Counted from the stretch's first letter, positions 8,299 through 16,303 are shown. The stretch: DNA of 29,249 bases from UBA830 sp002295635 (GCA_002295635.1 DBHK01000024.1:1-29249), one strand, 5' to 3'. Numbers and translations are program-made. Notes: generated from the letters alone by a model not told the origin.

Positions 8299-9125
8299 AT
8301 CGCCTTTGATGGGAGCTGTGTCCATGCGCAGGGAGCGCCAGCTTGTTTTATCCGTTTTCGTATAGGTAGGGAATCATCCCACAAGGCCCCGATAAAACGC
8401 ATGCCATTTATGCCATCAGACGCATTGGATGCGAGCCAAGTAATTGGTTTTTCCATGGCCTCTGGTTGAATTGATTTCGCTCGGGGAATACCAGAGTCCG
8501 TGGGGATCATCCGTGTATTTACCATACCGCCCGGCACTAAAACGTTTGCTGAAACGCCAGTGCCTTCTAGATCCTGGGACATGATCAAAGTATGCGCTTC
8601 GAGCGCCGCTTTAGTCGGTCCATAGGCGCCGGCCCCGGCTAGATACATCGTATCCAAGCTAGTCGTAACGTTCACGATCCGCCCCCAGCCTTTTTCAATC
8701 ATGCAGGATACGCATGTCTTCGCCATCAGCTGGGGACCGAAAATATTGACGCGTAGCATGTCATTCCACAGATCGTCGTCTAGTTCCCAGAACGTAGCCT
8801 TTTTTAGCATGAACGTAGGAATGCGTTCCGGGCCGATCACAGCGTCATTTACAAGCACATCGATGGAGCCAAAAGACGTCAATATTTTCTCTGCTGCGAT
8901 CCGTACCTTGTCAGGGTCTGTAACGTCGCACGTAATAGCCGTAATAGATCCTTGACCGCCCGCGTCTTCGGCTCTCTGTGCCGCTTCTTCCAGAACGTCT
9001 TCGTCGATATCGATCATAGCGACTTTTGCCCCTGCGGCAGCCAGTGCGATGGACATTGCACGGCCCATGCCCCGCGCGGCACCAGTCATTAAGACGGTTT
9101 TGCCTTCCAGTAGTCTGTCAGCCAT
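8286..9125 (-). CDS. short-chain dehydrogenase/reductase, paralogue 1 (last gene of operon)
   Basis: This is a 279-residue classical SDR. It has the TGAARGMG dinucleotide site (from 14), Asp39 at the end of strand 2 (MIDID), which favours NAD(H), and the catalytic Tyr168/Lys172 in AYGPTK. The catalytic Ser position, 13 residues before Tyr, is Thr155 in NVTTSLDTM, with Ser156 next to it. The NNAG motif is degenerate (LVNDAVIGP). It shares with the next three genes a WELD insert before the helix, a PGG(x)xNTRMIP substrate loop, RFIGALWDDSL and a C-terminal AWTQL...AIYP motif. ATG start with GGAAGAG upstream; the previous gene ends 16 bases before. It presumably oxidises a secondary alcohol; the substrate is not known. 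Confidence 0.88.
   Translation of the reverse strand: MADRLLEGKTVLMTGAARGMGRAMSIALAAAGAKVAMIDIDEDVLEEAAQRAEDAGGQGSITAITCDVTDPDKVRIAAEKILTSFGSIDVLVNDAVIGPERIPTFMLKKATFWELDDDLWNDMLRVNIFGPQLMAKTCVSCMIEKGWGRIVNVTTSLDTMYLAGAGAYGPTKAALEAHTLIMSQDLEGTGVSANVLVPGGMVNTRMIPTDSGIPRAKSIQPEAMEKPITWLASNASDGINGMRFIGALWDDSLPIRKRIKQAGAPCAWTQLPSKAIYPE
8641..8687 (-). repeat. 47-nt tract nearly identical between SDR paralogues 1 and 2 (copy 1)
   Basis: These 47 bases, covering the codons of the active-site strand and loop, differ at one position from 9518-9564 in the next SDR gene. Sequence beyond the tract diverges quickly on both sides. Confidence 0.85.
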
Positions 9126-9141
9126 TTTTCTCTTCCGTTTT

Positions 9142-10005
9142 TTATCTTTTTGTATCTACCCATTCGCTGGGCCGTTTTGCGACTGAGCCGACCTGTGCCC
9201 ATGCGGTCGGCGCGCTGGCAGCCTCAACTCGGTCTCCAATGGGCAGAGATTCATCCCATAGGGCGGCGATGAACCTTCGATTGGTAGTGCTATCAGCATC
9301 GGTCGAGCATAGCCAACATATTGGTTTCTGCATGGCAACGGGCTGGACTAGTTCATCTCGGTCGAAGCCCGTATCCTCAGGGATCATTCTAGTGTTCGCC
9401 GGCCCACCGGGGATAAGAATGTTGGCCGTCACGCCGGTGCCTTCGAGATCTTGTGCCATGATACGTGTATTGGCCTCGAGTGCGGCTTTTGACGGACCGT
9501 AAGCTCCACAGCCTCGCAGATACATCGTATCCAGGCTAGTCGTAACGTTCACGATCCGCCCCCACTGTTTTTTAATTAGGTGGGGCGCAGCCGCAGTTGC
9601 CATCAGTTGCGGACCGAAAGCATTAACTGAGAGTACCCGGTGCCATAGTTCGGTGTCGTGTTCCCAAAATTTCGGAGTATGAGCCACAAAATTATTAGTA
9701 AAGAACTGGGGTCCCATGGCGGCGTCGTTTATCAGAATATCAAACCCGCCGAACACCTCAGAGATCCTGTTGATTGCGGCATGGGCGCGGTCCGGATCGG
9801 TGACGTCTGCCTGAACGGGCAGAGCACAGCCCTGACCGCCAGCCTCCTCAATGTCGGCGACAGCGGCCGATAGAATTTCTTCCTCTAGATCGATCAGGGC
9901 GATTTTGGCGCCCTGTGTCGCGAGGCCTTCGGCCATCGCCTTCCCCAATCCGCGGCCGGCGCCTGTAATGATGGCGGTTCGACCTTCTAAGGGTCGTTGA
10001 TTCAC
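9142..10005 (-). CDS. short-chain dehydrogenase/reductase, paralogue 2
   Basis: This is a 287-residue classical SDR with TGAGRGLG (from 14), Asp39 in LIDLE (NAD preference), LINDAAMGP in place of NNAG, and Tyr169/Lys173 in AYGPSK. NVTTSLDTM places Thr156 at the usual catalytic Ser position, followed by Ser157. It ends with AWAQVGSVAKRP, matching the paralogues. The start is GTG at 10005: AGGAG lies eight bases upstream, whereas the longer open frame to 10077 would run into the upstream gene. It shares a nearly identical 47-base tract with paralogue 1 around its active-site codons. Confidence 0.88.
   Translation of the reverse strand: MNQRPLEGRTAIITGAGRGLGKAMAEGLATQGAKIALIDLEEEILSAAVADIEEAGGQGCALPVQADVTDPDRAHAAINRISEVFGGFDILINDAAMGPQFFTNNFVAHTPKFWEHDTELWHRVLSVNAFGPQLMATAAAPHLIKKQWGRIVNVTTSLDTMYLRGCGAYGPSKAALEANTRIMAQDLEGTGVTANILIPGGPANTRMIPEDTGFDRDELVQPVAMQKPICWLCSTDADSTTNRRFIAALWDESLPIGDRVEAASAPTAWAQVGSVAKRPSEWVDTKR
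9518..9564 (-). repeat. 47-nt tract nearly identical between SDR paralogues 1 and 2 (copy 2)
   Basis: This is the second copy of the near-identical tract, inside SDR paralogue 2. It is the same as 8641-8687 except for one A/G difference at the seventeenth base. Confidence 0.85.
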
Positions 10006-10021
10006 GGGTATATCTCCTATT

Positions 10022-10858
10022 TTATCGTTGGATCGATTTTGGTATGATTGCCTGCTTTCCAAGCTGCGGCCAGGCACAGGGAGCGGAGGCCTCCTTTAAC
10101 CCTTGGGCCCAGTGGCCGGCGATGAAACGTTTACCGTTATGTCCATCAGAGTCTTCGGACGCTAGCCAAATTGCCGGTGCCTGCATAACTTCGGGTTGTA
10201 TCAACGCTTCGCGCGGAATACCGGTCGCGTTGGGGATCATGCGTGTGTTGGCAGGTCCTCCGGGTATAAGGACATTGGCGGTTACCCCGGTACCTTCCAA
10301 ATCACTTGCCATGATCGCAGTGTGTGCTTCAAGTGCCGCTTTTGATGGGCCGTAGCCGCCCATTCCCGGTAGATACATTGCATCAAGTGCGGTTGTGATA
10401 TTTATGATCCGGCCCCAACCTTTACGAAGCATGTGCGGCGCCGCAGCAGCTGCCATAAGCTGAGGTCCAGCGGCATTGACATCAACCATGCGAATAAAGG
10501 TGAAGGGCTCGAGCTCCCAAAATTTCGGTGGATCTCCGTAAGGATTCTTCGCAACCACCTGCGGGCCAATTGCTGCGTTATTGAACAGAACGTCCAGGCG
10601 ACCAAAATTCTCGACAGTAAAATGTACCGCTGTCGACGAACTTTCCGGGTCGCAAACATCGGCGCCTAGCGGGATCACGTTCTCGGCGCCGCCAATGTGA
10701 CGTACCTCATCGGCAGCTTGCTGTAATTCATCCCCGTCGAGATCCACTAAGGAGAGCAGCGCACCTTCCTCGGCTAGGGCGAGAGCCATGGACCTACCCA
10801 ATCCGCGCCCGGCACCGGTTATCATGACAACTTTGCCGGTCAGTTTCGCGTCAGCCAT
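10022..10858 (-). CDS. short-chain dehydrogenase/reductase, paralogue 3 (variant active site)
   Basis: This is a 278-residue classical SDR with TGAGRGLG, Asp39 in LVDLD, a proper LFNNAAIGP motif and Tyr169/Lys173 in GYGPSK. The active-site strand reads NITTALDAM: Thr156 sits at the usual Ser position, and the Ser found next to it in the other three paralogues is Ala157 here. The C-terminus is AWPQLGKQAIIP. The start is ATG 10858, which overlaps the upstream stop by eight bases (ATGGCTGA), so translation is likely coupled. The longer open frame to 10984 would lie within the upstream gene in another frame. Confidence 0.87.
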   Translation of the reverse strand: MADAKLTGKVVMITGAGRGLGRSMALALAEEGALLSLVDLDGDELQQAADEVRHIGGAENVIPLGADVCDPESSSTAVHFTVENFGRLDVLFNNAAIGPQVVAKNPYGDPPKFWELEPFTFIRMVDVNAAGPQLMAAAAAPHMLRKGWGRIINITTALDAMYLPGMGGYGPSKAALEAHTAIMASDLEGTGVTANVLIPGGPANTRMIPNATGIPREALIQPEVMQAPAIWLASEDSDGHNGKRFIAGHWAQGLKEASAPCAWPQLGKQAIIPKSIQR

Positions 10859-11717
10859 TTTCGGATCCGCTATTACGGTTGCCTCGCGGATCGCCATCCG
10901 GCCGAATGGCCTGGCCTCCCAGTTGCGGCCAGGCGATGGGATCGCCACAGTTGTCCAGATTGGATTTGCCGTCGGCACCAACATCCCACAACGCCGCCCG
11001 AAAACGACGATTATTCACAACCGCGCCCTCGTCTGAAAGTAAATAGAGGAGGGGCGGCACCATAACGTCGGGTTGTATCAGCATTTCGCGGTTAGCGTAA
11101 ACACCGGTCGCGGAAATCATACGCGTGTCCGCTGGGCCGCCCGGGATCAAAACGTTGCAGGTTACACCTGTTCCCTCAACGCCGCCGGCGATCATGGTGG
11201 CTAGCGCCTCGGCTCCGGCCTTGGAGGGACCATATGCACCGTTCGTGAAATTAGTCATCGTATCTAAGCTGGTGGTAACGTTTATGATCCGGCCCCAGTC
11301 TTGTAATAATAAATGTGGGATGACTGCCTTGGTCATTACGAAATGCCCGGTGGTGTTTACGTCGAGGAATAACTGCCAGTCTGAGAAATCGATTTCCCAG
11401 ATCATTTTGGCGTTGGATCTATCAGTATCACGAAATCGTTCAGGCCCTAGGCCGGCATTATTCAAGAGAATATGTAGCCCGCCAAATGCTTCAAGCGTCG
11501 CGTCGACGATACGTTTTGCGTCGTTTTGTTTCGATACGTCAGCGGCAACACCGATACAAGCGTCGCCGATTTCACCAATAGCATTTTCTAAAGCGTCGGG
11601 ATCCAACTCGACCAACGTGACAGATGCGCCAGCGTGGACTAGTCCTTTTGCCATGGCGCGACCAAGGCCGCGGCCCGCTCCAGTAACTATAGCTGTTTTT
11701 CCGGTGAGATCGGCCAT
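10851..11717 (-). CDS. short-chain dehydrogenase/reductase, paralogue 4 (first SDR of operon)
   Basis: This is a 288-residue classical SDR with TGAGRGLG (from 12), Glu37 in LVELD (NAD preference), LLNNAGLGP and Tyr162/Lys166 in AYGPSK. Thr149 sits at the catalytic Ser position (NVTTSLDTM), followed by Ser150. It is the most divergent of the four: MTNFTNG replaces the MYLxGxG loop and it carries a charged C-terminal tail after AWPQLGGQAIRP. The start ATG has AAGGAT upstream, which overlaps the end of the thioesterase gene. Confidence 0.88.
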   Translation of the reverse strand: MADLTGKTAIVTGAGRGLGRAMAKGLVHAGASVTLVELDPDALENAIGEIGDACIGVAADVSKQNDAKRIVDATLEAFGGLHILLNNAGLGPERFRDTDRSNAKMIWEIDFSDWQLFLDVNTTGHFVMTKAVIPHLLLQDWGRIINVTTSLDTMTNFTNGAYGPSKAGAEALATMIAGGVEGTGVTCNVLIPGGPADTRMISATGVYANREMLIQPDVMVPPLLYLLSDEGAVVNNRRFRAALWDVGADGKSNLDNCGDPIAWPQLGGQAIRPDGDPRGNRNSGSENG

Positions 11718-11721
11718 GGAA

Positions 11722-12159
11722 TTAATCCTTATATTTCTCGAAATCGACTACCAACGGGGTCAGCTTATCGCGATAGTAATCGGGCATTACATCCGCTTTC
11801 CGGGTCTCCGGGTCGAAAAAGACTTCGATCGTATCCTGTGTCGCGCATAGCTGACTGGTATCAGCATTGTGCATCCGCATGTGATGGCGGATCGATTTGC
11901 CCCCGACATGACTGAACCCGCCGCGGATGACTAGCAGCTCACCTTGCTTCATTTCGTGGATATAGTTGATCTTAATTTGTGCGACGACAAGGCCAACACC
12001 TTTTTCGTGCATCTCCTTGTGACTTACCCCAGCGACCGTCCAGAGATGAAAACCGGCATCGTCGAAATGATGCGCATACCAGCGAACGTTCATATGTCCA
12101 ATATGATCGCAATGCCATGGAAAGACGACTGACCGATAAACCTCGAAAACGTTGTCCAA
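11722..12159 (-). CDS. acyl-CoA thioesterase, 4-hydroxybenzoyl-CoA thioesterase (hotdog) family
   Basis: This is a 145-residue cytosolic hotdog-fold protein. Near the N-terminus CDHIGHMNVRWYAHHFDDA matches the YbgC/4HBT active-site helix, where an Asp before GHxN is the catalytic residue. Later, INYIHEMKQGELLVIRGGF matches the conserved strand that follows. The usual reaction is hydrolysis of an acyl- or aroyl-CoA. The start is TTG at 12159 with GGAGAG six bases upstream, close behind the Pht5-like gene. Its place between a CoA-transferase-like pair and four dehydrogenases supports a role in a CoA-thioester pathway. Confidence 0.85.
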   Translation of the reverse strand: MDNVFEVYRSVVFPWHCDHIGHMNVRWYAHHFDDAGFHLWTVAGVSHKEMHEKGVGLVVAQIKINYIHEMKQGELLVIRGGFSHVGGKSIRHHMRMHNADTSQLCATQDTIEVFFDPETRKADVMPDYYRDKLTPLVVDFEKYKD

Positions 12160-12177
12160 TGAAAACTCTCCTATTTA

Positions 12178-13152
12178 TTAGGTGTCCAGAACAGACTCAT
12201 GAAACAGCTGTTCCGGCTCGTATGCGGTGGATATTAGTCCCTGATCCGCGCTGTATTGGATAAACCGGGATATGTTATAACGGTTGCTGGCGAAGCCCGA
12301 TGGCCAAATGTCGATGCCGAAGGTTTTTTCTTGGGCTTCCAGCGCGTTCCGCGCAAAAGCGATTTCGGAATATCCAGGATCTTCATAACACTCTGCGGCT
12401 AGGCGCTTAGCATCCTCCCACATATCGATTAGTGCCAACGGCAGACTTGGCTCCGCTTCTACGACCTCTTTACGGAATGCCATGATGTGCATGATAGGAA
12501 AATAGCCGAGCGTATCGTAATATCGCTTTGCCTCGGCAACCGGGTCGGGGAACAGGCGCGTAACCGTCTCACTAGCATCCAGCACTTCCCGTGGCGGGTG
12601 GGGAAAGATCATCGCATCGACCTCACCTCCCAAGAGCAGGTCAACCCCGCGTTGTTCGTCGGACAGCCATTCTACACTGACGCCCGCCGGCGGCTTCCAG
12701 GGAACGGCTTCGGACGCTTCCATGACCCAGTGGATATCCTCCCAGGGCATATCATAAAAAAATTTAAGGTCGCCCTTTACCAGAACGGACATCGTGGTCT
12801 GAAAAGTCCGAAGCACAACCCTGCACCCACCCAGATCAGCGGGGGTGTTAATTCCAGAATCGGTCCGAACGTAGATGTGGTTCTGACTAAACAGGCGTCT
12901 TGGGAATACAGGTGTAGCCGTGAAATCGGACCCTCGGTCAGTCGCCATTATGTATGACGAGAACGACAATTCACAAACGTCGAACTCTTGATCTTGGATC
13001 ATCCGTTTGTGTCGGTCCTTACCGTCACGGTGCTTATGATCAATGCCCACTTCGAGCGGTTGGATTTCAAGACCCTTGGGTATTTTGACGGCGCCGGTGA
13101 AGAACGGCACATGTCGATCGTAACGTTCTAGTGCCATTGTATAGGCAGCCAC
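12178..13152 (-). CDS. 4,5-dihydroxyphthalate decarboxylase (Pht5)-like protein, copy 1
   Basis: This is a 324-residue protein with the periplasmic-binding-protein-like fold used by the Pht5 family but no signal peptide, so it is cytosolic. Family landmarks are FDVCELSFSSYI (about 57-68), the FPRRLFSQNHIYVRTDSGI stretch, PADLGGCRV and GYFPIMHIMAFRKE. It ends with LFHESVLDT, as does copy 2 in the later cluster (LFAESTFDI). The founding member decarboxylates 4,5-dihydroxyphthalate; most relatives are untested. The start is GTG at 13152 with AGGAA upstream. It belongs to the operon running from the CoA-transferase pair to the SDR genes. Confidence 0.82.
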   Translation of the reverse strand: MAAYTMALERYDRHVPFFTGAVKIPKGLEIQPLEVGIDHKHRDGKDRHKRMIQDQEFDVCELSFSSYIMATDRGSDFTATPVFPRRLFSQNHIYVRTDSGINTPADLGGCRVVLRTFQTTMSVLVKGDLKFFYDMPWEDIHWVMEASEAVPWKPPAGVSVEWLSDEQRGVDLLLGGEVDAMIFPHPPREVLDASETVTRLFPDPVAEAKRYYDTLGYFPIMHIMAFRKEVVEAEPSLPLALIDMWEDAKRLAAECYEDPGYSEIAFARNALEAQEKTFGIDIWPSGFASNRYNISRFIQYSADQGLISTAYEPEQLFHESVLDT

Positions 13153-13219
13153 CTGTATTTCCTATCTCTGTTGTTTCAGAGATTGTAGCAGGGGAATGCT
13201 TGAGGGAAAGAGAGACCAA

Positions 13220-13951
13220 TCATCTATCCCAGCCGAGCCTTATGCGGGCAAATTCGGGATAGGTTTCGGCGATTTCCTCAACAATTTGCGTTCGGATAAG
13301 CTCTAGTCGATCCGGTTCCGGTGGAGTGACCGGTATAACATCGTTAGAGCAGTCGAAATCAAACCCTGTGTTGTCCCGGATTTCTTCCAGTGTCGTCCCG
13401 GGCAGTATGCTATCCAGTCGGAACCGGTGTCGTCTTTGGTCATACCTAAAAATACAGAGGCTGGTGATCAACGCGTAAGGACCACCCCTTCGGTAGACGT
13501 TGGGCGGACTCCATCCCGGAGCGCTGATGAAATCGACTTTGTCGACGAATATCCGCCGCGAATGCTCTTCTCGGAATAGGATAACGCGGGGCACTGAAAA
13601 ATATAAATATGCCGAGCCGAAACTACCCGGAAATCGGATATCGGGTTTGGGGTAGGGACCTGTACCTACAAGATTGATGTTTCCTTCGCCATCGATCTGT
13701 CCACCGCCAAGGAAGAAAGCATCGATCCGGCCTTGGCCTGCTCGGTCAAAAAGTTCGGGCCCCCCATCGTTGAAAGGACTGTGAATATTACTGCCGAGAA
13801 TACTAACTCTCGTAACACCCTTGCTTAGGGCCTGGATCATTAGGGCAGCGGCACCCGGTATGGGTGATGCCGTGCCGACTGCAATGTTACGGCATCCATC
13901 AATCATCCGGGCAATGGCACAAATAAGTAACTCTTCGCGGGAATATTTCAT
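13220..13951 (-). CDS. CoA-transferase subunit B-like protein (GctB/IpdB type)
   Basis: This is a 243-residue protein of the glutaconate CoA-transferase beta-subunit group. Landmarks are FFLGGGQIDGEGNINL, RFPGSFGSAYL, RRIFVDKVDFISAPGW, GGPYALIT and LPGTTLEEIRDNTGFDF. In true GctB the catalytic Glu lies near residue 54 in an E-x-G context; here the matching strand reads SILGSNIHSP, with Gly53-Ser54 and no Glu that I can align. Loss of that Glu is known for IpdAB, a ring-opening hydrolase of steroid degradation with this fold, so CoA transfer should not be assumed. It follows subunit A by 20 bases. Confidence 0.85.
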   Translation of the reverse strand: MKYSREELLICAIARMIDGCRNIAVGTASPIPGAAALMIQALSKGVTRVSILGSNIHSPFNDGGPELFDRAGQGRIDAFFLGGGQIDGEGNINLVGTGPYPKPDIRFPGSFGSAYLYFSVPRVILFREEHSRRIFVDKVDFISAPGWSPPNVYRRGGPYALITSLCIFRYDQRRHRFRLDSILPGTTLEEIRDNTGFDFDCSNDVIPVTPPEPDRLELIRTQIVEEIAETYPEFARIRLGWDR

Positions 13952-13971
13952 GTTTGGGATCCGTCGGCGGC

Positions 13972-14793
13972 CTACTTACCGAATACGTGGCGGTGGAGAT
14001 AGGCGGAGAAACCATCGGTAGTTTTTGCGTCGGTGACGTATGTTTTTAAATGCTCGCTGTCGCGTTCGTAGCTACCGGGCAGAGATAAGGGCCAAGCACC
14101 AAGAGGCGCATATGCAACGGCGTCTATGTATACTGGCGGGATAGTGCCTGCTAGCAGCTGCTCGTCTTCTAATAGGTTGCCCTCCCAGATTTCTTCTACG
14201 GTCACCATGGCTTTTGCTGACGCATGAGATAGAAGTACGCATTCACGCCGCGCACCGACCCAGACATTCCCATACTTGTCGCCGTAGCGTGCATGAAAGA
14301 TCGCGAAATCAGGCCTTACAGCTGGTAGGAGAACTATCGGATCCCTGTTACCGTGGATCATCGGATTATCAATGGTCTTCCAGTCAGCCCGATTGTTCAG
14401 AATGTCGGATCCGAGAATCCCCCGCAGAGGCATGAAGGGCACGCCTTTTTCAGAGGCCTGTAATTCAGCGTAGAGCGCCGGGCAGGTGGCATCGCGGATT
14501 GCGATCTCCCCGTTTTCCACGGCTCGGCGGAAATTCGGAGCATATCCAAATTCGCCCATTGACACGCCGCTAGTCTCTATCTCAGCGATACAGCCTGCGC
14601 CTATTAGCATATCCGCCTGGATTGAACTAACAGGGACGGTTAGCAGCCTCAGATCACGTGCGTTACGCCGGATCAGTGCCCGCGTGATCTCCATTGACAC
14701 GCCACCGTCCTCCTTGGGTACTCCAATCAGAGCACCGTCTGGAATGCAGCTGGCGATCTCGTCAGAGGACAGATAAGCTTCAGGAACCTGCAT
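13972..14793 (-). CDS. CoA-transferase subunit A-like protein (GctA/IpdA type, first gene of operon)
   Basis: This is a 273-residue alpha subunit of a class I CoA-transferase-like heteromer. Landmarks are IPDGALIGVPKEDGGVSMEI, VPFMPLRGILGSDIL, PDFAIFHARYGDKYGNVWVG and a C-terminal FSAYLHRHVFG. It pairs with the downstream subunit B. The start is taken as ATG 14793, where the family similarity begins; the open frame extends to 14922, but that N-terminal extension (Cys/Ser-rich) is antisense to the lipocalin-like gene. The Shine-Dalgarno site is weak. With the plus-strand gene beginning about 40 bases away, the two promoters must overlap or lie within coding sequence. Confidence 0.85.
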   Translation of the reverse strand: MQVPEAYLSSDEIASCIPDGALIGVPKEDGGVSMEITRALIRRNARDLRLLTVPVSSIQADMLIGAGCIAEIETSGVSMGEFGYAPNFRRAVENGEIAIRDATCPALYAELQASEKGVPFMPLRGILGSDILNNRADWKTIDNPMIHGNRDPIVLLPAVRPDFAIFHARYGDKYGNVWVGARRECVLLSHASAKAMVTVEEIWEGNLLEDEQLLAGTIPPVYIDAVAYAPLGAWPLSLPGSYERDSEHLKTYVTDAKTTDGFSAYLHRHVFGK

Positions 14794-14833
14794 GACGCTA
14801 TTCTGCGATGAAGTACAAGAACAGGCAAATACT

Positions 14834-15262
14834 ATGAAAGAACATGATTTACATGCGACATGGGACCTCCAGCGATTTTGGTTTACTGATGATTCTGGTG
14901 TCGAAGTGGAACCGCTCGGCACCGATGCGGTCGGGAGCTTGATCCTCAGTGCCGACCGACAATACGCGTTTACAATGATGCGGTCCGGCCGGACGTCATA
15001 CAGGAGTGGAGATTTACTTGGCGGGACTTCGGATGAAAAAAGTGAGGCAGCCGGCGGCTATGTATCTTTTGGGGGTTCCTGGTCGTTCGATGGCGAGGCT
15101 ATCATTTTCGGGATCAATTATAGTTTGTTTCCAAACTGGGTCGGCGCGCAGCAGAAACGTATCGCATCGTTCAGTGGTGACGAGCTACTCCTACAGACGA
15201 TTGGCGCCATCCTAATGGCCGGCAAAAGCCATCATGGTGCGGCTCGCTGGCGCAGAAAATAA
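14834..15262 (+). CDS. lipocalin-like domain protein (Lipocalin_5 type)
   Basis: This is a 142-residue small beta-rich protein of the lipocalin-like group often found beside catabolic genes. The pattern is characteristic: ATWDLQRFWF at the start (the GTWxL motif), PLGTDAVGSLILSADRQYAF, RSGR, YVSFGGSWSFDG, FPNWVGAQQKR and the terminal WRRK. The start at ATG 14834 puts the ATW motif at residue 8 as usual; an upstream ATG at 14792 would add 14 atypical residues over the start of the opposite gene. It lacks a signal peptide. Biochemical role is unknown; it may bind or act on a hydrophobic pathway intermediate. An MDR gene follows 30 bases later. Confidence 0.8.
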   Translation: MKEHDLHATWDLQRFWFTDDSGVEVEPLGTDAVGSLILSADRQYAFTMMRSGRTSYRSGDLLGGTSDEKSEAAGGYVSFGGSWSFDGEAIIFGINYSLFPNWVGAQQKRIASFSGDELLLQTIGAILMAGKSHHGAARWRRK

Positions 15263-15292
15263 GTTCAACATTTCGAAGGACGAGAGACTCAG

Positions 15293-16303
15293 ATGAAAGC
15301 CTGGCAGATAGAAAATGATGACGGCATCAATGCTCTTGCTCTCAACAATATTGAAATCGGCGACCCTGGTCCTGGCGAAGTTCGGTTTAGAGTAAAAGCA
15401 TCTTCTATCAATCGGCGTGATTTCAATACAGTGCGTGCGCCAACAGCCCGTAACACACCGCTTCCACGGATTCCCAATTCCGATGCATCTGGCGTGGTGG
15501 TAGCGGTAGGCGATAACGTCAGGGATTTTCAGCCGGGAGACCGGGTTGCTAGCTGTTTTTTTAAACGTTGGGAGGGCGGTCCAATGCACGGGTCGGTTAT
15601 GAAAAGTGCTCTTGGCGGCCCAGAAGAGGGAATGCTGTCCGAAGAGGCCATTTTACCTGAAACCTCGCTCGTGCATTTGCCGGAACACCTTACTTGGGAG
15701 GAAGCAAGCACACTGACCTGTGCAGGTGTAACGGCTTGGAATACGCTTGTCGAGCAGGGCAGGCTAAAAGCAGGGGATACTGTGCTTGTGATGGGGACAG
15801 GTGGCGTATCGATCTTTGCATTGCAGTTTTCAAAGATGATGGGGGCTAGGACGATAGTGACTTCGAAGAGTGATGAAAAACTCGAACGTGCTCGCGCCAT
15901 GGGCGCCGATGAAACCATAAACTATATCGATACCGCCGATTGGGGAAAAACTGTGCTAGATTTGACAGACGGCGAGGGCGTTAATCAAGTCGTCGAGGTT
16001 GGCGGCGCAGGAACGCTGCAAACGTCGATTGATGCAGTCGGTTTCGGGGGACACATTGGCTTGATCGGTGTTCTCACGCAGGGTCAAATAAACCCACTTC
16101 CGTTGCTCGGGAAGTCCGTGCGCCTGACTGGGATTTATGTGGGAAGTCGAGAGATGTTTAAAGATATGAACTCAGCGATTTTCGCAAACGGCCTAAAACC
16201 TGAAGTAGACCGGGTCTTTGGGTTTGATCAGGCCAAAGCCGCTTTCAATTTAATGGGCGAGGATAAACATTTCGGGAAAATTGTGATTTCCGGAGCCGGC
16301 TGA
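15293..16303 (+). CDS. zinc-free medium-chain dehydrogenase/reductase (quinone-oxidoreductase-like)
   Basis: This is a 336-residue MDR-superfamily oxidoreductase. The N-terminal GroES-like domain has GPGEVRFRVKASSINRRDF and DASGVVVAVGDNV. The nucleotide domain follows with VMGTGGVSIFALQFSKMMGA. The catalytic zinc ligands are missing (Asn in place of the Cys after SSI) and there is no four-Cys structural zinc lobe, as in NADPH:quinone reductases. It probably reduces an enone, quinone or aldehyde with NAD(P)H. ATG start with GGACGAG upstream. It sits in a plus-strand trio with the lipocalin-like and GST genes. Confidence 0.9.
   Translation: MKAWQIENDDGINALALNNIEIGDPGPGEVRFRVKASSINRRDFNTVRAPTARNTPLPRIPNSDASGVVVAVGDNVRDFQPGDRVASCFFKRWEGGPMHGSVMKSALGGPEEGMLSEEAILPETSLVHLPEHLTWEEASTLTCAGVTAWNTLVEQGRLKAGDTVLVMGTGGVSIFALQFSKMMGARTIVTSKSDEKLERARAMGADETINYIDTADWGKTVLDLTDGEGVNQVVEVGGAGTLQTSIDAVGFGGHIGLIGVLTQGQINPLPLLGKSVRLTGIYVGSREMFKDMNSAIFANGLKPEVDRVFGFDQAKAAFNLMGEDKHFGKIVISGAG

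Noticed and set aside
10858..10984. Longer N-terminus of SDR paralogue 3
   Set aside because: The extra 42 codons overlap the end of the upstream SDR in another frame, and the family N-terminus (MADAKLTGK) begins at 10858.
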